NCBI RefSeq assembly: GCF_008580665.1
Contig: NZ_BKDJ01000002.1
Coordinates: 1 to 64,000, forward strand
Direction of reading: 5' to 3'
Length of the DNA: 64,000 nt
Source of the DNA: Zafaria cholistanensis
GTDB lineage: Bacteria; Actinomycetota; Actinomycetes; Actinomycetales; Micrococcaceae
Under the pieces are notes generated by a model, which saw only the letters and a program-made list of their open reading frames with translations, did no database searches and was not told where the DNA came from. Positions 28,113-37,238 of this stretch are shown here, piece after piece. How positions within the stretch are numbered: the first letter of the stretch is position 1; each line of letters opens with the position of its first letter. Both the position numbers and the translations under genes were made by a program.

Positions 28113-30759
28113 CCTGGGTTTCCGAAGCCGCCTGGGCCCGCAGGGACCGGGAGAGGTGGTCGCGCTGCTCGAGGACGATCCGGCGCAGCGCAGGCGGGGC
28201 CTCCGCGTTCTCCCTCAGCCACGCGTCGGCCGCCGCCAGCACCGGGTGCGCCTCGGGGCCCTCCGGCCCCAGGTCCTGGCGGCGCGGGAAAAGCCCCTCC
28301 ACCACGCGGGTGGCCTGGCCGATGCTCATGCGGGACCAGATTCCCGACAACTCCGGCCAGTATCCGGCCGTGAAGCCGTCCAGCAGCTCGTGGCTTCCGA
28401 TCCCAAATCCCCTGACCGCCGCGGAGAGCAGGTCATTGGAGAGCGCCCGGCCGTCGGGCCCGGCTCCGGACAGCGCCGCATCCCAGGCCTCCCGCTTGGC
28501 CTGGAGGCTCGGGCGGGCGGCCACGGCCACGGCGTGGCCCACCATAGCGACTGCGGAGGGCACGGCGGCGAGCTCCTCGTCCAGCCTGTCCACGTCCACC
28601 AGGGCCCGCGCGGCCGCCGCCTGCAGCAGCGCCCAACGCAGCTGCTCGTCCACGACCAGCCCGGGGATCGCCGCGTTCCCGGCCAGCAGGTCCACCACCG
28701 TCTCGTCGGCTCCGCCCGCCCGGGCCAGCGCGGCGAGGCTGCGTGCGAACGCCAGCTGGTGGTCCGAGCCCGGCTCCGCCGCGGCCAGGTGCCCGTGCAC
28801 GGCCTCGACCAGCAGCTGGTGCTCGCCGGAGCGCAGCGCGGGGGAGCAGTAGGCCTCCACCGCCGTGGCGGCCTGCTCCAGCAGCTGCTGCAGCACCGAG
28901 ACCTCGCGCGCCGAGGCCGCCATCCGCCGCACCGCGCCCAAAAAGCGCGGCGCCGGCAGGATCGCGTCGCGCACCATGTTCCACAGGGAGGCCCACGCGG
29001 TGGCCCGCGCGAGCGGCTCGTCCAGCGTGTCCAGATGACCCAGGAGGGTCTCCGCGGAGACCGGGTCCAGGCGCACCTTCGCGTAGGTCAGGTCCCCGTC
29101 GTTGGGCAGCACCAGCGCCGGGCGCGGCCGGCCCGCCAGCGCCCCCAGCTCCGTGGCGGCGCCGGTGGCCTCCACGTCCAGCGATCCGGTGCGTTCCAGC
29201 GCGCCCCCGCGCAGTTCGAACAGGCCCAGGCGCAGCAGGTGCGGGCGCAGGACCCGGGTGCCGGCCTGCGGGTCCCGGCCTTCCTGGCGCAGCGTCGCGG
29301 AGGTGAGCACCGCGCCCGGCCGGCCGCCGCCATCGTCCCCGAGCTCCACGCCCAACACGGGCACGCCGGCGGTGCGCAGCCAGGCGTCCGCCCAGGCGCC
29401 CATGTCCCGCCCCGAGGCGTCCTCCAGCGCGTCCAGGAAGTCGCGCAGCGTGGTGTTCCCGTAGGCGTGGCGGCGGAAGTAGCCGCGGGCCGCGGCAGTA
29501 AACGCGTCCCGGCCCACGTACGCCGCCAGCTGCTTGAGCACGGAGGCGCCCTTGGCGTAGGTGATGCCGTCGAAGTTTTGCCGGGCCGCCTCCAAATCCG
29601 GGATGTCGGCCACGATCGGGTGCGTGGTGGGCAGCTGGTCCTGCACGTAGGCCCAGGCCTTGCGCCGGCTGGCGAAGGTCACCCAGGCGGCCGGCCGGCC
29701 GGCGGCCTCGGCCGCGGCCAGGGTGCCCATGTAGTCCGCGAAGGACTCCTTGAGCCACAGGTCATCCCACCAGCGCATGGTGACCAGGTCCCCGAACCAC
29801 ATGTGGGCCATCTCGTGCAGCAGCGTGGTGTCCCGGGCCTCGTACTGCGCCTCCGTGGCGCGGGAGGTGAAGACGTAGGACTCGGTGAACGTGACCAGGC
29901 CCGGGTTTTCCATGGCGCCCAGGTTGTACTCGGGGACGAACGCCTGGTCGTACTTGCCCCACGGATAGGGGTAGCCAAAGAGGTCGTGGAAGAAGTCCAG
30001 GCCGCGCTTGGTGGTCTCGAAGATGGCGCCGGCATCGAAGTGCGGTGCGAGCGAGGCGCGGCAGGCCGCCCCGAGGGCCACCTCCAGGACGGTGCCGTCG
30101 GGGCCTTCCCGCCGCCAGCTGTCCGTGGCCCGGTGGTAGGGCCCGGCCAGCACGGCGGTGATGTAGGTGGGGATGCGGCGGGTGGGTTCGAAGAAGTGCG
30201 TCGTGGTGCCGTCGGGGTTTTCCTCGCGGCCGCGGGCGGCGCCGTTGGAGGCCACGTGCCAGCCGGCCGGAGCGGTGACGGTGAAGTCGAACTCGGCCTT
30301 CAGGTCCGGCTGCTCGAAGTTTGCGAAGACCCGCCGGGCATCGGCGGGCTCAAACTGGGTGTACAGGTAGGTTTCCCCGTCGGCGGGGTCCGTGTAGCGG
30401 TGCAGCCCCTCGCCGCTGGTGCTGTACAGGGCGGTTCCCTCGACGATGGCGGTGTTGCGTGCGGCCAGGCCCGGCAGCAGGATGCGGTCCCCGACGACGC
30501 AGCTGCCGGGGTCCAGCCGGTGACCGTTGAGCGTGACGGCGGAGACCCCGCCGTGGATGAAGTCCAGGAACGTGCCGGCACCCGGCTCCGAGCAGGAGAA
30601 AGTGACCCGGGTCCGCGACGGATACCCGGCGCGCTCCGGGTCGCGGGCTCCGGAGAGGTCCAAATGGACCTGGTAGGAGTCCACGGCCAGGATACGGGCC
30701 CGTTCGGCGGCCTCGGCGCGGGCAATGTTGCCGGCAGGCGGGTTTTCTGCGTCGTCCAC
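28108..30759 (-). CDS. pepN: Aminopeptidase N (M1 family)
   Basis: Zinc aminopeptidase that trims N-terminal residues from peptides in the cytosol, 883 aa. The substrate motif GAMENPG and the zinc site HEMAHMWFGD plus the distal Glu in LKESFADY are intact, and a Tyr for transition-state binding is expected in the GITYAKGASVL region. The C-terminal half is the helical ERAP1-like domain typical of actinobacterial PepN. The GTG (VDDAENPPAGNIARAEAAERARIL) is chosen because homologues start close to this LTR/ARAEA helix; the longer frame runs into the opposite gene. Divergent from the ATP-grasp cassette. Confidence 0.93.
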   Translation of the reverse strand: MDDAENPPAGNIARAEAAERARILAVDSYQVHLDLSGARDPERAGYPSRTRVTFSCSEPGAGTFLDFIHGGVSAVTLNGHRLDPGSCVVGDRILLPGLAARNTAIVEGTALYSTSGEGLHRYTDPADGETYLYTQFEPADARRVFANFEQPDLKAEFDFTVTAPAGWHVASNGAARGREENPDGTTTHFFEPTRRIPTYITAVLAGPYHRATDSWRREGPDGTVLEVALGAACRASLAPHFDAGAIFETTKRGLDFFHDLFGYPYPWGKYDQAFVPEYNLGAMENPGLVTFTESYVFTSRATEAQYEARDTTLLHEMAHMWFGDLVTMRWWDDLWLKESFADYMGTLAAAEAAGRPAAWVTFASRRKAWAYVQDQLPTTHPIVADIPDLEAARQNFDGITYAKGASVLKQLAAYVGRDAFTAAARGYFRRHAYGNTTLRDFLDALEDASGRDMGAWADAWLRTAGVPVLGVELGDDGGGRPGAVLTSATLRQEGRDPQAGTRVLRPHLLRLGLFELRGGALERTGSLDVEATGAATELGALAGRPRPALVLPNDGDLTYAKVRLDPVSAETLLGHLDTLDEPLARATAWASLWNMVRDAILPAPRFLGAVRRMAASAREVSVLQQLLEQAATAVEAYCSPALRSGEHQLLVEAVHGHLAAAEPGSDHQLAFARSLAALARAGGADETVVDLLAGNAAIPGLVVDEQLRWALLQAAAARALVDVDRLDEELAAVPSAVAMVGHAVAVAARPSLQAKREAWDAALSGAGPDGRALSNDLLSAAVRGFGIGSHELLDGFTAGYWPELSGIWSRMSIGQATRVVEGLFPRRQDLGPEGPEAHPVLAAADAWLRENAEAPPALRRIVLEQRDHLSRSLRAQAASETQD

Positions 30760-30844
30760 GAGCCCATTCAACCAGCAAGCGCCGCGATTCCCGTGTGCTG
30801 GGCCCGGCCCGGCCCGGGCCGGAAAATGTGACGCGTCCCGTACC

Positions 30845-30913
30845 GGTGCAACACAGCGGCCCCCGGCGGCGGCGAATGTGCGCGTTGGCGCGCCGGCGTG
30901 AAAAGGTTGCACC
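30845..30913 (+). promoter_or_regulatory. Inverted repeat spanning the leader and ribosome site of the ATP-grasp gene
   Basis: GGTGCAAC (30845-30852) is the exact complement of GTTGCACC (30906-30913), which overlaps the end of the ribosome site AAAAGG and abuts the ATG at 30915. A long GC-rich loop lies between. The leader could fold to limit translation; no promoter hexamers stand out in the 155-bp divergent gap. Confidence 0.3.
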
Positions 30914-30914
30914 T

Positions 30915-32486
30915 ATGCCAGATCTATTTGAGGACTACGCCGCAGCACAGGGCCGGTCCGCCGCGTTCGACGAGATGTTCGGCAGGGACCACTCGGTCCG
31001 GGCCGAATATGTGCAGGTGGCCGCCGCGCTCGGCGAACTGACCCTTGACGACGTGACCGCCCGCGCCGACTCCATGGCCCGGACCTTCCTGGACCGGGGC
31101 GTCACGTTCGACTTCGCCGGCGAGGAACGTCCCTTTCCGCTGGACATCGTTCCCCGGGTGATCTCCAGCTCCGACTGGGACATCCTCGAGCGCGGCGTCG
31201 CCCAGCGGGTGAAGGCCCTGGAGGCGTTCCTCGACGATGTCTACGACAGGATGAACGTCGTGGCCGACGGGGTCGTCCCGCGCCGGCTGATCACCTCCAG
31301 CGCCCACTTCCACCGCCAGGTCCACGGCTTCCGCCCGGCCGGGGGCGTGCGGGTGCACATCTCCGGCATTGACATCGTGCGGGACCAGGAAGGCACCTTC
31401 CGGGTGCTTGAGGACAACGTCAGGGTCCCCTCCGGGGTCTCCTACGTGCTGGAGAACCGCCGGGCCATGGCCAAGGGCCTTCCGGAGGCGTTCGGCCAGC
31501 AGAACGTCCGGCACGTCGAGGAGTATCCGCGCCGCCTGCTGTCCGCGCTGCGCAAGACCGCGCCGGGCGGCATCGAGGACCCCACTGTCGTGGTGCTGAC
31601 CCCCGGCGTGTTCAACAGCGCCTACTTCGAGCACACCCTGCTGGCCGGCCTCATGGGCGTCGAGCTGGTCGAGGGCCGCGACCTGGTCTGCCGCGGCAAC
31701 CGGGTCTACATGCGCACCACCGCGGGCGAGCGCCGGGTGGACGTGATCTACAAGCGCATCGACGACGAGTTCCTGGACCCGCAGCAGTTCCGCTCCGACT
31801 CCGTCCTGGGCTGCCCGGGCATCGTCAACGCGGCCCGGGCGGGCGGGGTGACCATCGCGAACGCGGTGGGCAACGGCGTGGCCGACGACAAGCTCGTCTA
31901 CACCTACGTGCCGGACCTGATCCGCTACTACCTCAGCGAGGAGCCGGTTATCCCGAACGTGGACACCTTCCGCCTCGAGGATGAGGCCGCGCGCGAGGAA
32001 GTCCTGGACCGCCTCGACGAACTGGTCGTCAAGCCCGTGGACGGATCCGGCGGCAAGGGCCTGGTGGTCGGCCCGGACGCCAGCCGCGAACAGCTCGATG
32101 CGCTGCGGGCCCGGGTGCTCAAGGATCCGCGCGGCTGGATCGCGCAGCCGGTCCTTCAGCTCTCCACCGTCCCGACCATGTCCGGCGGCCGCTTCAGCCC
32201 CCGCCACGTGGACCTGCGCCCCTTCGCCGTCAATGACGGCGAAGACGTCTGGGTGCTCCCGGGCGGGCTGACCCGCGTGGCGCTGAAGGAGGGATCGCTG
32301 ATTGTGAACTCCTCCCAGGGCGGCGGCTCCAAGGACACCTGGGTCCTGGCCGACACCCCGCAGGAGCCGGAGGTACCGCTTCCCGCACCCCCGGAGGCCC
32401 CCCGGGAACGCACCCACCTGTGGCCGATCGACGTCGGCGTTGCCGATGACGGCGGCGCCGAAGAGCAGCCGGAGCAGCAGCAGTGA
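30915..32486 (+). CDS. Circularly permuted ATP-grasp family protein
   Basis: 523-aa protein of the circularly permuted ATP-grasp type 2 family (DUF404/DUF407). Visible blocks: FRPAGGVRVHISGIDIVRDQEGTFRVLEDNVRVPSGVSYVLENR near residues 135-180, VEGRDLVCRGNRVYMRTTAGERRVDVIYKRIDDEFLDP, the nucleotide-binding VVKPVDGSGGKGLVVGP and RHVDLRPFAVNDGEDVWVLPGGLTRVAL. The family is predicted to form amide bonds between a carboxylate and an amine with ATP; the substrate is unknown. The last 35 residues are Pro/Glu/Gln rich. First of three genes with an alpha-E protein and a transglutaminase; AAAAGG precedes the ATG. Confidence 0.9.
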   Translation: MPDLFEDYAAAQGRSAAFDEMFGRDHSVRAEYVQVAAALGELTLDDVTARADSMARTFLDRGVTFDFAGEERPFPLDIVPRVISSSDWDILERGVAQRVKALEAFLDDVYDRMNVVADGVVPRRLITSSAHFHRQVHGFRPAGGVRVHISGIDIVRDQEGTFRVLEDNVRVPSGVSYVLENRRAMAKGLPEAFGQQNVRHVEEYPRRLLSALRKTAPGGIEDPTVVVLTPGVFNSAYFEHTLLAGLMGVELVEGRDLVCRGNRVYMRTTAGERRVDVIYKRIDDEFLDPQQFRSDSVLGCPGIVNAARAGGVTIANAVGNGVADDKLVYTYVPDLIRYYLSEEPVIPNVDTFRLEDEAAREEVLDRLDELVVKPVDGSGGKGLVVGPDASREQLDALRARVLKDPRGWIAQPVLQLSTVPTMSGGRFSPRHVDLRPFAVNDGEDVWVLPGGLTRVALKEGSLIVNSSQGGGSKDTWVLADTPQEPEVPLPAPPEAPRERTHLWPIDVGVADDGGAEEQPEQQQ

Positions 32487-32538
32487 GCGCCGCCCGCCCC
32501 AATCACGCCGGCGTGCGCGCCGGGGAAGGACCCGCAGC

Positions 32539-33465
32539 ATGCTGAGCCGCATCGCCGAATCGCTTTTTTGGATCGGCCGCTACATCGAGCGCGCCGACGG
32601 CACCGCCCGCATCCTCGATGTCCACCTGGAGCGCCTGAACCAGATGCCGCTGCGCCAGCAGCGGCAGGCCTCGCGTGAACTGCTGGCCATCATGGGCGCG
32701 CGCCCGGACACCGAGGACTTCGGGCTGCCCCAGCTGCTGCACCGGATGGCGTACGACACCACCAATGCCACCTCCATCTCAGGATCCCTCGGCGCGGCCA
32801 GGGAAAACGCCCGCCGGGCCCGGGAGACGGTTTCCGCCGCCGTGTGGGAGACCCTGAACACCACCTGGTACGGGCTGAGCCAGCACCGCAAGGACGTGGT
32901 GGGGACCTTTCATTTCTGCCAGTGGGCGCTGGAGCGCACGGCGATGGTGCGCGGCTCCGCTGAAAGCACCATGAGCCATGACGAGTCCTGGCATTTCCTG
33001 ATGCTGGGGCGCAGCCTCGAGCAGGCAGACATGACGGCCCGGATGCTCTCCACCGCGGAGACGCAGGGCGGAGGCCTCTCGTGGGTCACCATGCTGCGCT
33101 GCGCCGGAGCCTACGAGTCTTTCCTGCGGACCCGTGGGGCCGCGTTCGACGAGCGCTACGCCGCCGAGTTCCTGCTGCTGGACCGGCTGTTCCCGCGCTC
33201 GATCGTGCACTCGCTCAGCGTCGCCGAACGCACGCTGCAGGAGCTGGACCCCAGCACCCAGCGCGTGGGGTTCCAGTCGGACGCCCGCCGCATCGTGGGG
33301 CAGGTGCGTTCCTTCCTGGAGTTCCATGAACCCGAAGACCTGATTCACGTGCTGCCCGAGCACACGGACCGCGTCCAGAAGGCCGTGGCGCAGGCCTCCA
33401 ACTCCATCAGCCGCAAATACTTCTCGCCGGCCGCCGAGGCCGCGTGGGTAGGAGAGAATTCGTGA
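32539..33465 (+). CDS. Alpha-E domain protein (DUF403)
   Basis: 308-aa all-helical protein of the alpha-E family. The hallmark N-terminus MLSRIAESLFWIGRYIERADGTARILDVHLE is exact, and the repeat of this motif appears as WHFLMLGRSLEQADMTARML near residue 155. These proteins always neighbour permuted ATP-grasp and transglutaminase genes and are thought to be partner or scaffold subunits; no catalytic activity is known. It begins 52 bp after the ATP-grasp gene and its end overlaps the transglutaminase start by 4 bp (GTGA). Confidence 0.92.
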   Translation: MLSRIAESLFWIGRYIERADGTARILDVHLERLNQMPLRQQRQASRELLAIMGARPDTEDFGLPQLLHRMAYDTTNATSISGSLGAARENARRARETVSAAVWETLNTTWYGLSQHRKDVVGTFHFCQWALERTAMVRGSAESTMSHDESWHFLMLGRSLEQADMTARMLSTAETQGGGLSWVTMLRCAGAYESFLRTRGAAFDERYAAEFLLLDRLFPRSIVHSLSVAERTLQELDPSTQRVGFQSDARRIVGQVRSFLEFHEPEDLIHVLPEHTDRVQKAVAQASNSISRKYFSPAAEAAWVGENS

Positions 33466-34307
33466 CCCGCCTGAAGATCCGCCACATCACCCGCTACAGC
33501 TACGCCTCCCGGGTCGGGCTGAGCTACAACGAGGCGCGGATGTCCCCGCTGACGGACGCCCAGCAGGTGGTCCTGGAGTCCACCCTGGAGGTCTCGCCCA
33601 ACCTGGCTGTCATCAGCGTCTACCGCGACTACTGGGGCACCCGGGTCACGGCCTTTGACATGACGGTCCCGCACGACTACCTCGAGGTGGACGCGCGGGC
33701 CACCGTGGAAGTCCACCGCCTGGAGCGCCCTGCGGAAGACGTGGCCGCCTGGGAGCTGCTGGGGACCGAAGCGGTGCTCAACGACTTCTCCGACTGGCTT
33801 CCCCAGTCCCAGCTGAGCGATCCGGGACCGGAGGTGCGCGACGCCGTCGCGGGCTTCCGCGGCCTGGGGAACCCGAACGACGCCGCACACGCGGTCTTCG
33901 GGTGGCTGCGCAACACGATGGAGTACGTTCCGGGGGTAACCGCGGTGCACTTCAACGCCGAGGACGCCTGGCGCGAACGCCGCGGCGTCTGCCAGGACTT
34001 GGCCCACGTGGGCATCGGGGCGCTGCGGAGCCTGGGCATTCCGGCCCGCTATGTGTCGGGGTACATCCACCCGCGCCCGGATGCCGCGGTGGGGGAAACC
34101 GTTGCCGGGCAGTCCCACGCCTGGCTCGAATGGTGGGACGGCGAGTGGCATTCCTGGGACCCCACCAACCATAAGCCGGCTGGCGACTTCCACGTCTCCG
34201 TGGCCCGGGGGCGCGACTACCGGGACGTGACCCCGCTCAAGGGCATCCAGACCGGCGGCGGGGCCTCGACCCTGGCGGTCTCCGTGGAGATCACCCGCCT
34301 CGCCTGA
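33462..34307 (+). CDS. Transglutaminase-like cysteine protease family protein
   Basis: 281-aa papain-fold transglutaminase homologue. The N-terminal beta domain (LKIRHITRYSYASRVGLSYNEARMSP) is the usual bacterial TG N-domain. The catalytic triad is present: Cys in RRGVCQDLAHVGIGALRSLGIPARYVSGY, His in QSHAWLEWWDGEWHSWDPTN and Asp in the same block. Members may cleave or transfer peptide amides. GTG start inside the alpha-E gene end makes coupling likely. Together with the ATP-grasp enzyme it may make and break an isopeptide or short peptide tag; function unproven. Confidence 0.92.
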   Translation: MTRLKIRHITRYSYASRVGLSYNEARMSPLTDAQQVVLESTLEVSPNLAVISVYRDYWGTRVTAFDMTVPHDYLEVDARATVEVHRLERPAEDVAAWELLGTEAVLNDFSDWLPQSQLSDPGPEVRDAVAGFRGLGNPNDAAHAVFGWLRNTMEYVPGVTAVHFNAEDAWRERRGVCQDLAHVGIGALRSLGIPARYVSGYIHPRPDAAVGETVAGQSHAWLEWWDGEWHSWDPTNHKPAGDFHVSVARGRDYRDVTPLKGIQTGGGASTLAVSVEITRLA

Positions 34308-34335
34308 GGCGACCCCGGCGCGCCGGCCGTCTCCG

Positions 34336-35823
34336 TCACCAGGGGGACGGCCGGTAGTCCTTGAGGAAGCAGCCGTACAGGTCAATCCCGCGTTCGCCGT
34401 CGACGATGGGCTGGTAGACCCGGGCCGCGCCGTCGACCAGGTCCAGCGGCGCGTGCCATCCCTCGGCGGCCTTGCGCAGCTTGGCCTCGTGCGGGCGCTC
34501 GTCCGTGATCCACCCGGTATCCACCGCGGTCATCAGGATCCGGTCCGTCTCGAACAGCTCCTCGGCGGAGGTGCGCGTCATCATGTTCAGGGAGGCCTTG
34601 GCCATGTTCGTATGCGGGTGCCCGGCGCCCTTGTAGCGCCGGGAGAACTGGCCCTCCATGGCCGAGACGTTCACGACGTACTTGCGCCGGGCCGCGGAGG
34701 CGGCCAGCGCCGGGCGCAGCCTGCTGGCCAGCAGGAACGGCGCGGTCACGTTGCACAGCTGCACCTCCAGCAGTTCCAGCGCCTCCACCGACCCGAGGAC
34801 TTGGGTCCAGCTGTTCTCGGTGACCAGGTCCGGAACCAGCCCGCCGGCGTCGATGGCGGTCCCCGCGGCGATGCGCTCCAGGGAGGCCGAGCCGGCCGTC
34901 ATGGCCAGGGCCGCCAGCTTTTCCGGGGCGACCGTGCGGGTTTGTTCCAGGGCGCCGGTGGCCAGGTCGAAGGCCGCGGCCAGGGTTCGCGGGTGGGCCT
35001 CCGGGGCGTGCCCGGCTCCCCAGACCTCGGGACCGCCGTTGCCAGGTCCGAGTTCGGGGGGCAGCGGCACGGACTCGGCCCCGATCAGGTGGCGGTAGGC
35101 GTTGCCGGTGCGGCGCACGGTCTGCGCGGCGTTGTTGATCAGGATGTCCAGTGGACCTTCGGCCGCGGTGCGGTCGGCCAGGGCCACCACCTGCGCGGGG
35201 TCGCGCAGGTCGATGCCGACGATGCGCAGCCGGTGGAGCCAGTCCGCGCTGTCCGGCAGTGCCGCGAAGCGGCGGGCGGCGTCGCGCGGGAAACGGGTGG
35301 TGATGGTGGTGTGCGCGCCGTCGCGCAGCAGGCGCAGGGCGATGTGCATGCCGATCTTCGCCCGCCCGCCGGTGAGCAGGGCGCGGCGGCCGGTCAGGTC
35401 GGCCCGCGCGTCGCGGCGGTCGCGCCCCGCGCGGGCGCAGTCGGGGCACAGGTGGTGGTAGAAGGCGTCGACGGTGGTGTAGTCGGTCTTGCAGACGTAG
35501 CACCCGCGCGGGCGAAGGTACTCTCCCGCAGTGGCCCCCGCTGCCGAGGACACCAGCGGCAGGCCCTCGGTCTCGTCGTCCAGGCGGTCGGCGGCGCCGG
35601 TGGCGGTCAGTTCCATGGTGCGCCGGTCGGCATCGCGCACCTCCTGGCGGGCCATCGCGCGGCGGTACTTCTTCACTTCCTTGAACATCCTGCTGGTGGC
35701 GTGGCGCACGGCGATGTAGCTGTCGTCATCGTCGGGCAGGGTGTGGACGGCGCCGAGGACCCGCAGGCAGGTCTGCAGGTCCTCGGCGGTGAAGGCGGTT
35801 TCGGGGGAGAGCTGTTCAGTCAT
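34336..35823 (-). CDS. SDR oxidoreductase with N-terminal zinc ribbon and altered catalytic site
   Basis: 495-aa protein. Residues 1-100 form an unrecognised helical region. Residues 108-129 carry CX2C...CX2C (C108, C111, C126, C129; CYVCKTDY and HHLCPDCA), a zinc ribbon. The Rossmann domain starts at residue 145 with LLTGGRAKIGMHIALRLL (TGxxxxIG) and has INNAAQ. At the catalytic site Ser is present in NVSAMEGQF but the YxxxK tyrosine is replaced: the sequence is HPHTNMAKAS with Thr405 four before Lys409. An insertion of about 100 residues lies between. It may be a non-reductive or regulatory SDR. TAGAGT lies 9 nt before the ATG, so the leader is tiny. Confidence 0.82.
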   Translation of the reverse strand: MTEQLSPETAFTAEDLQTCLRVLGAVHTLPDDDDSYIAVRHATSRMFKEVKKYRRAMARQEVRDADRRTMELTATGAADRLDDETEGLPLVSSAAGATAGEYLRPRGCYVCKTDYTTVDAFYHHLCPDCARAGRDRRDARADLTGRRALLTGGRAKIGMHIALRLLRDGAHTTITTRFPRDAARRFAALPDSADWLHRLRIVGIDLRDPAQVVALADRTAAEGPLDILINNAAQTVRRTGNAYRHLIGAESVPLPPELGPGNGGPEVWGAGHAPEAHPRTLAAAFDLATGALEQTRTVAPEKLAALAMTAGSASLERIAAGTAIDAGGLVPDLVTENSWTQVLGSVEALELLEVQLCNVTAPFLLASRLRPALAASAARRKYVVNVSAMEGQFSRRYKGAGHPHTNMAKASLNMMTRTSAEELFETDRILMTAVDTGWITDERPHEAKLRKAAEGWHAPLDLVDGAARVYQPIVDGERGIDLYGCFLKDYRPSPW

Positions 35824-35896
35824 GACGGAAGGACTCTACCGTGCCCGGCGCCCGGGGTCCCATTGCGCGGTCCCGCGCAGGCGCCGCGGGACTGTC

Positions 35897-37138
35897 CTAC
35901 ACGGGGACCACCTGGCCCTTGCTGAGCACGGTCAGGCCGGAGTCGGTGACCGTAAACCCGCGGGCCCGGTCCTCGTCGGGGTCCACCCCGATCCGGGCCC
36001 CGGACGGGACCACGACGTTCTTGTCCAGGATCGCGTGCAGCACCCGGGCGCCTTCGCCCACGGTGACGTTGTCCATCAGCACCGACCCGGTCACGTGGGC
36101 GCCCTGGAGGACGGTGACATCGGTGCCGAGCACGGAGCGCTGCACCCGGGCACCGGAGATCACGACGCCGTTGCCCAGGATCGAGTCGTGGGCCTCGCCC
36201 TGGGTGCCGTCCGCCCCGCGGACCAGCTTGGCCGGAGGGGAGATCGTCTGCCGGGTGTACAGCGGCCAGTCATGGTTGTAGAGGTCGAACTGCGGGATGG
36301 GGGAGATGAGGTCCATGTGGGCGTCGTAGTAGGAATCCAGGGTGCCCACGTCGCGCCAGTAGTGGTGCCCGTCGGGGGAGGCGCCGGGGATGACGTTGGT
36401 GTCGAAGTCGTAGACCCCGCAGTCGTCCCGGGAGACGAACCAGGGCACGATGTCCCCGCCCATGTCGTGCTTGGTGTGCTCGTTCTTGGCGTCCCGCTCG
36501 AGGGCTTCGACCAGAGCGTCCGTGTTGAAGACGTAGTTGCCCATGGAGGCCAGGAAGGAGGACGGGTCGTCCTCCAGCCCGGCGGTGGTCTCGGGCTTCT
36601 CGACGAACGCGGCGATGCGTCCGGGGCGGGCGGGGTCGGTCTCGATCACGCCAAACTGGTTGGCCAGCGCGAGCGGCTGGCGCACGGCCGCCACGGTGGC
36701 GGAGAGCCCCGAGGCGATGTGAGCCTCGACCATGGCGGAAAAGTCCATGCGGTAGACGTGGTCCGCACCGACGACCACCACGTAGTCGGGCTGGTCGTCG
36801 TGGATCAGGTTCATCGACTGGTAGATGGCGTTGGCCGAGCCGAGGAACCAGTCCTTGCCCATGCGCTGCTGCGCCGGAACGGAGGCAACATAGTTGCCCA
36901 GCTGCGTGGACATGCGCCACGTCTCCGAAATGTGACGGTCAAGGCTGTGCGACTTGTACTGGGTCAGGACGACGATTCGCCGGTAGCCGGAGTTCACGAC
37001 GTTGGAGAGTGCAAAGTCGATCAGCCGGTAGCTGCCCCCAAACGGAACCGCGGGCTTGGCCCGGTCCGCCGTCAGCGGCATCAGGCGCTTGCCCTCGCCT
37101 CCCGCCAGCACAACGGCGAGTACCTTCCTTGGTGCCAT
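35897..37138 (-). CDS. glgC: Glucose-1-phosphate adenylyltransferase
   Basis: ADP-glucose pyrophosphorylase, making the ADP-glucose used for glycogen and related alpha-glucans. 413 aa. The nucleotide-binding start is [26 protein letters not shown], with [19 protein letters not shown], the sugar-phosphate site [10 protein letters not shown], and FVEKPE; the C-terminal part is the left-handed beta-helix ([19 protein letters not shown]). The ATG ([10 protein letters not shown]) has GGGGGA upstream; the TTG two codons earlier is less likely. Divergent from glgA across 100 bp, as in mycobacteria, so both glucan genes share a control region. Confidence 0.95.
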   Translation of the reverse strand: MAPRKVLAVVLAGGEGKRLMPLTADRAKPAVPFGGSYRLIDFALSNVVNSGYRRIVVLTQYKSHSLDRHISETWRMSTQLGNYVASVPAQQRMGKDWFLGSANAIYQSMNLIHDDQPDYVVVVGADHVYRMDFSAMVEAHIASGLSATVAAVRQPLALANQFGVIETDPARPGRIAAFVEKPETTAGLEDDPSSFLASMGNYVFNTDALVEALERDAKNEHTKHDMGGDIVPWFVSRDDCGVYDFDTNVIPGASPDGHHYWRDVGTLDSYYDAHMDLISPIPQFDLYNHDWPLYTRQTISPPAKLVRGADGTQGEAHDSILGNGVVISGARVQRSVLGTDVTVLQGAHVTGSVLMDNVTVGEGARVLHAILDKNVVVPSGARIGVDPDEDRARGFTVTDSGLTVLSKGQVVPV

Positions 37139-37226
37139 GGTCAATCCCCCGTGGATCTTCTGGTCCGGTCCTTCTGACCGTGTTGGACACTACGGCTTCA
37201 CACTATGGGAAGGGCCACATTTCGAC

Positions 37227-37232
37227 TACGTT
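37227..37232 (+). promoter_or_regulatory. -10 box of glgA (leaderless)
   Basis: TACGTT ends 6 nt before the GTG start and there is no Shine-Dalgarno. No clear -35 is seen in the 100-bp glgC-glgA gap. Confidence 0.4.
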
Positions 37233-37238
37233 GTAAAC

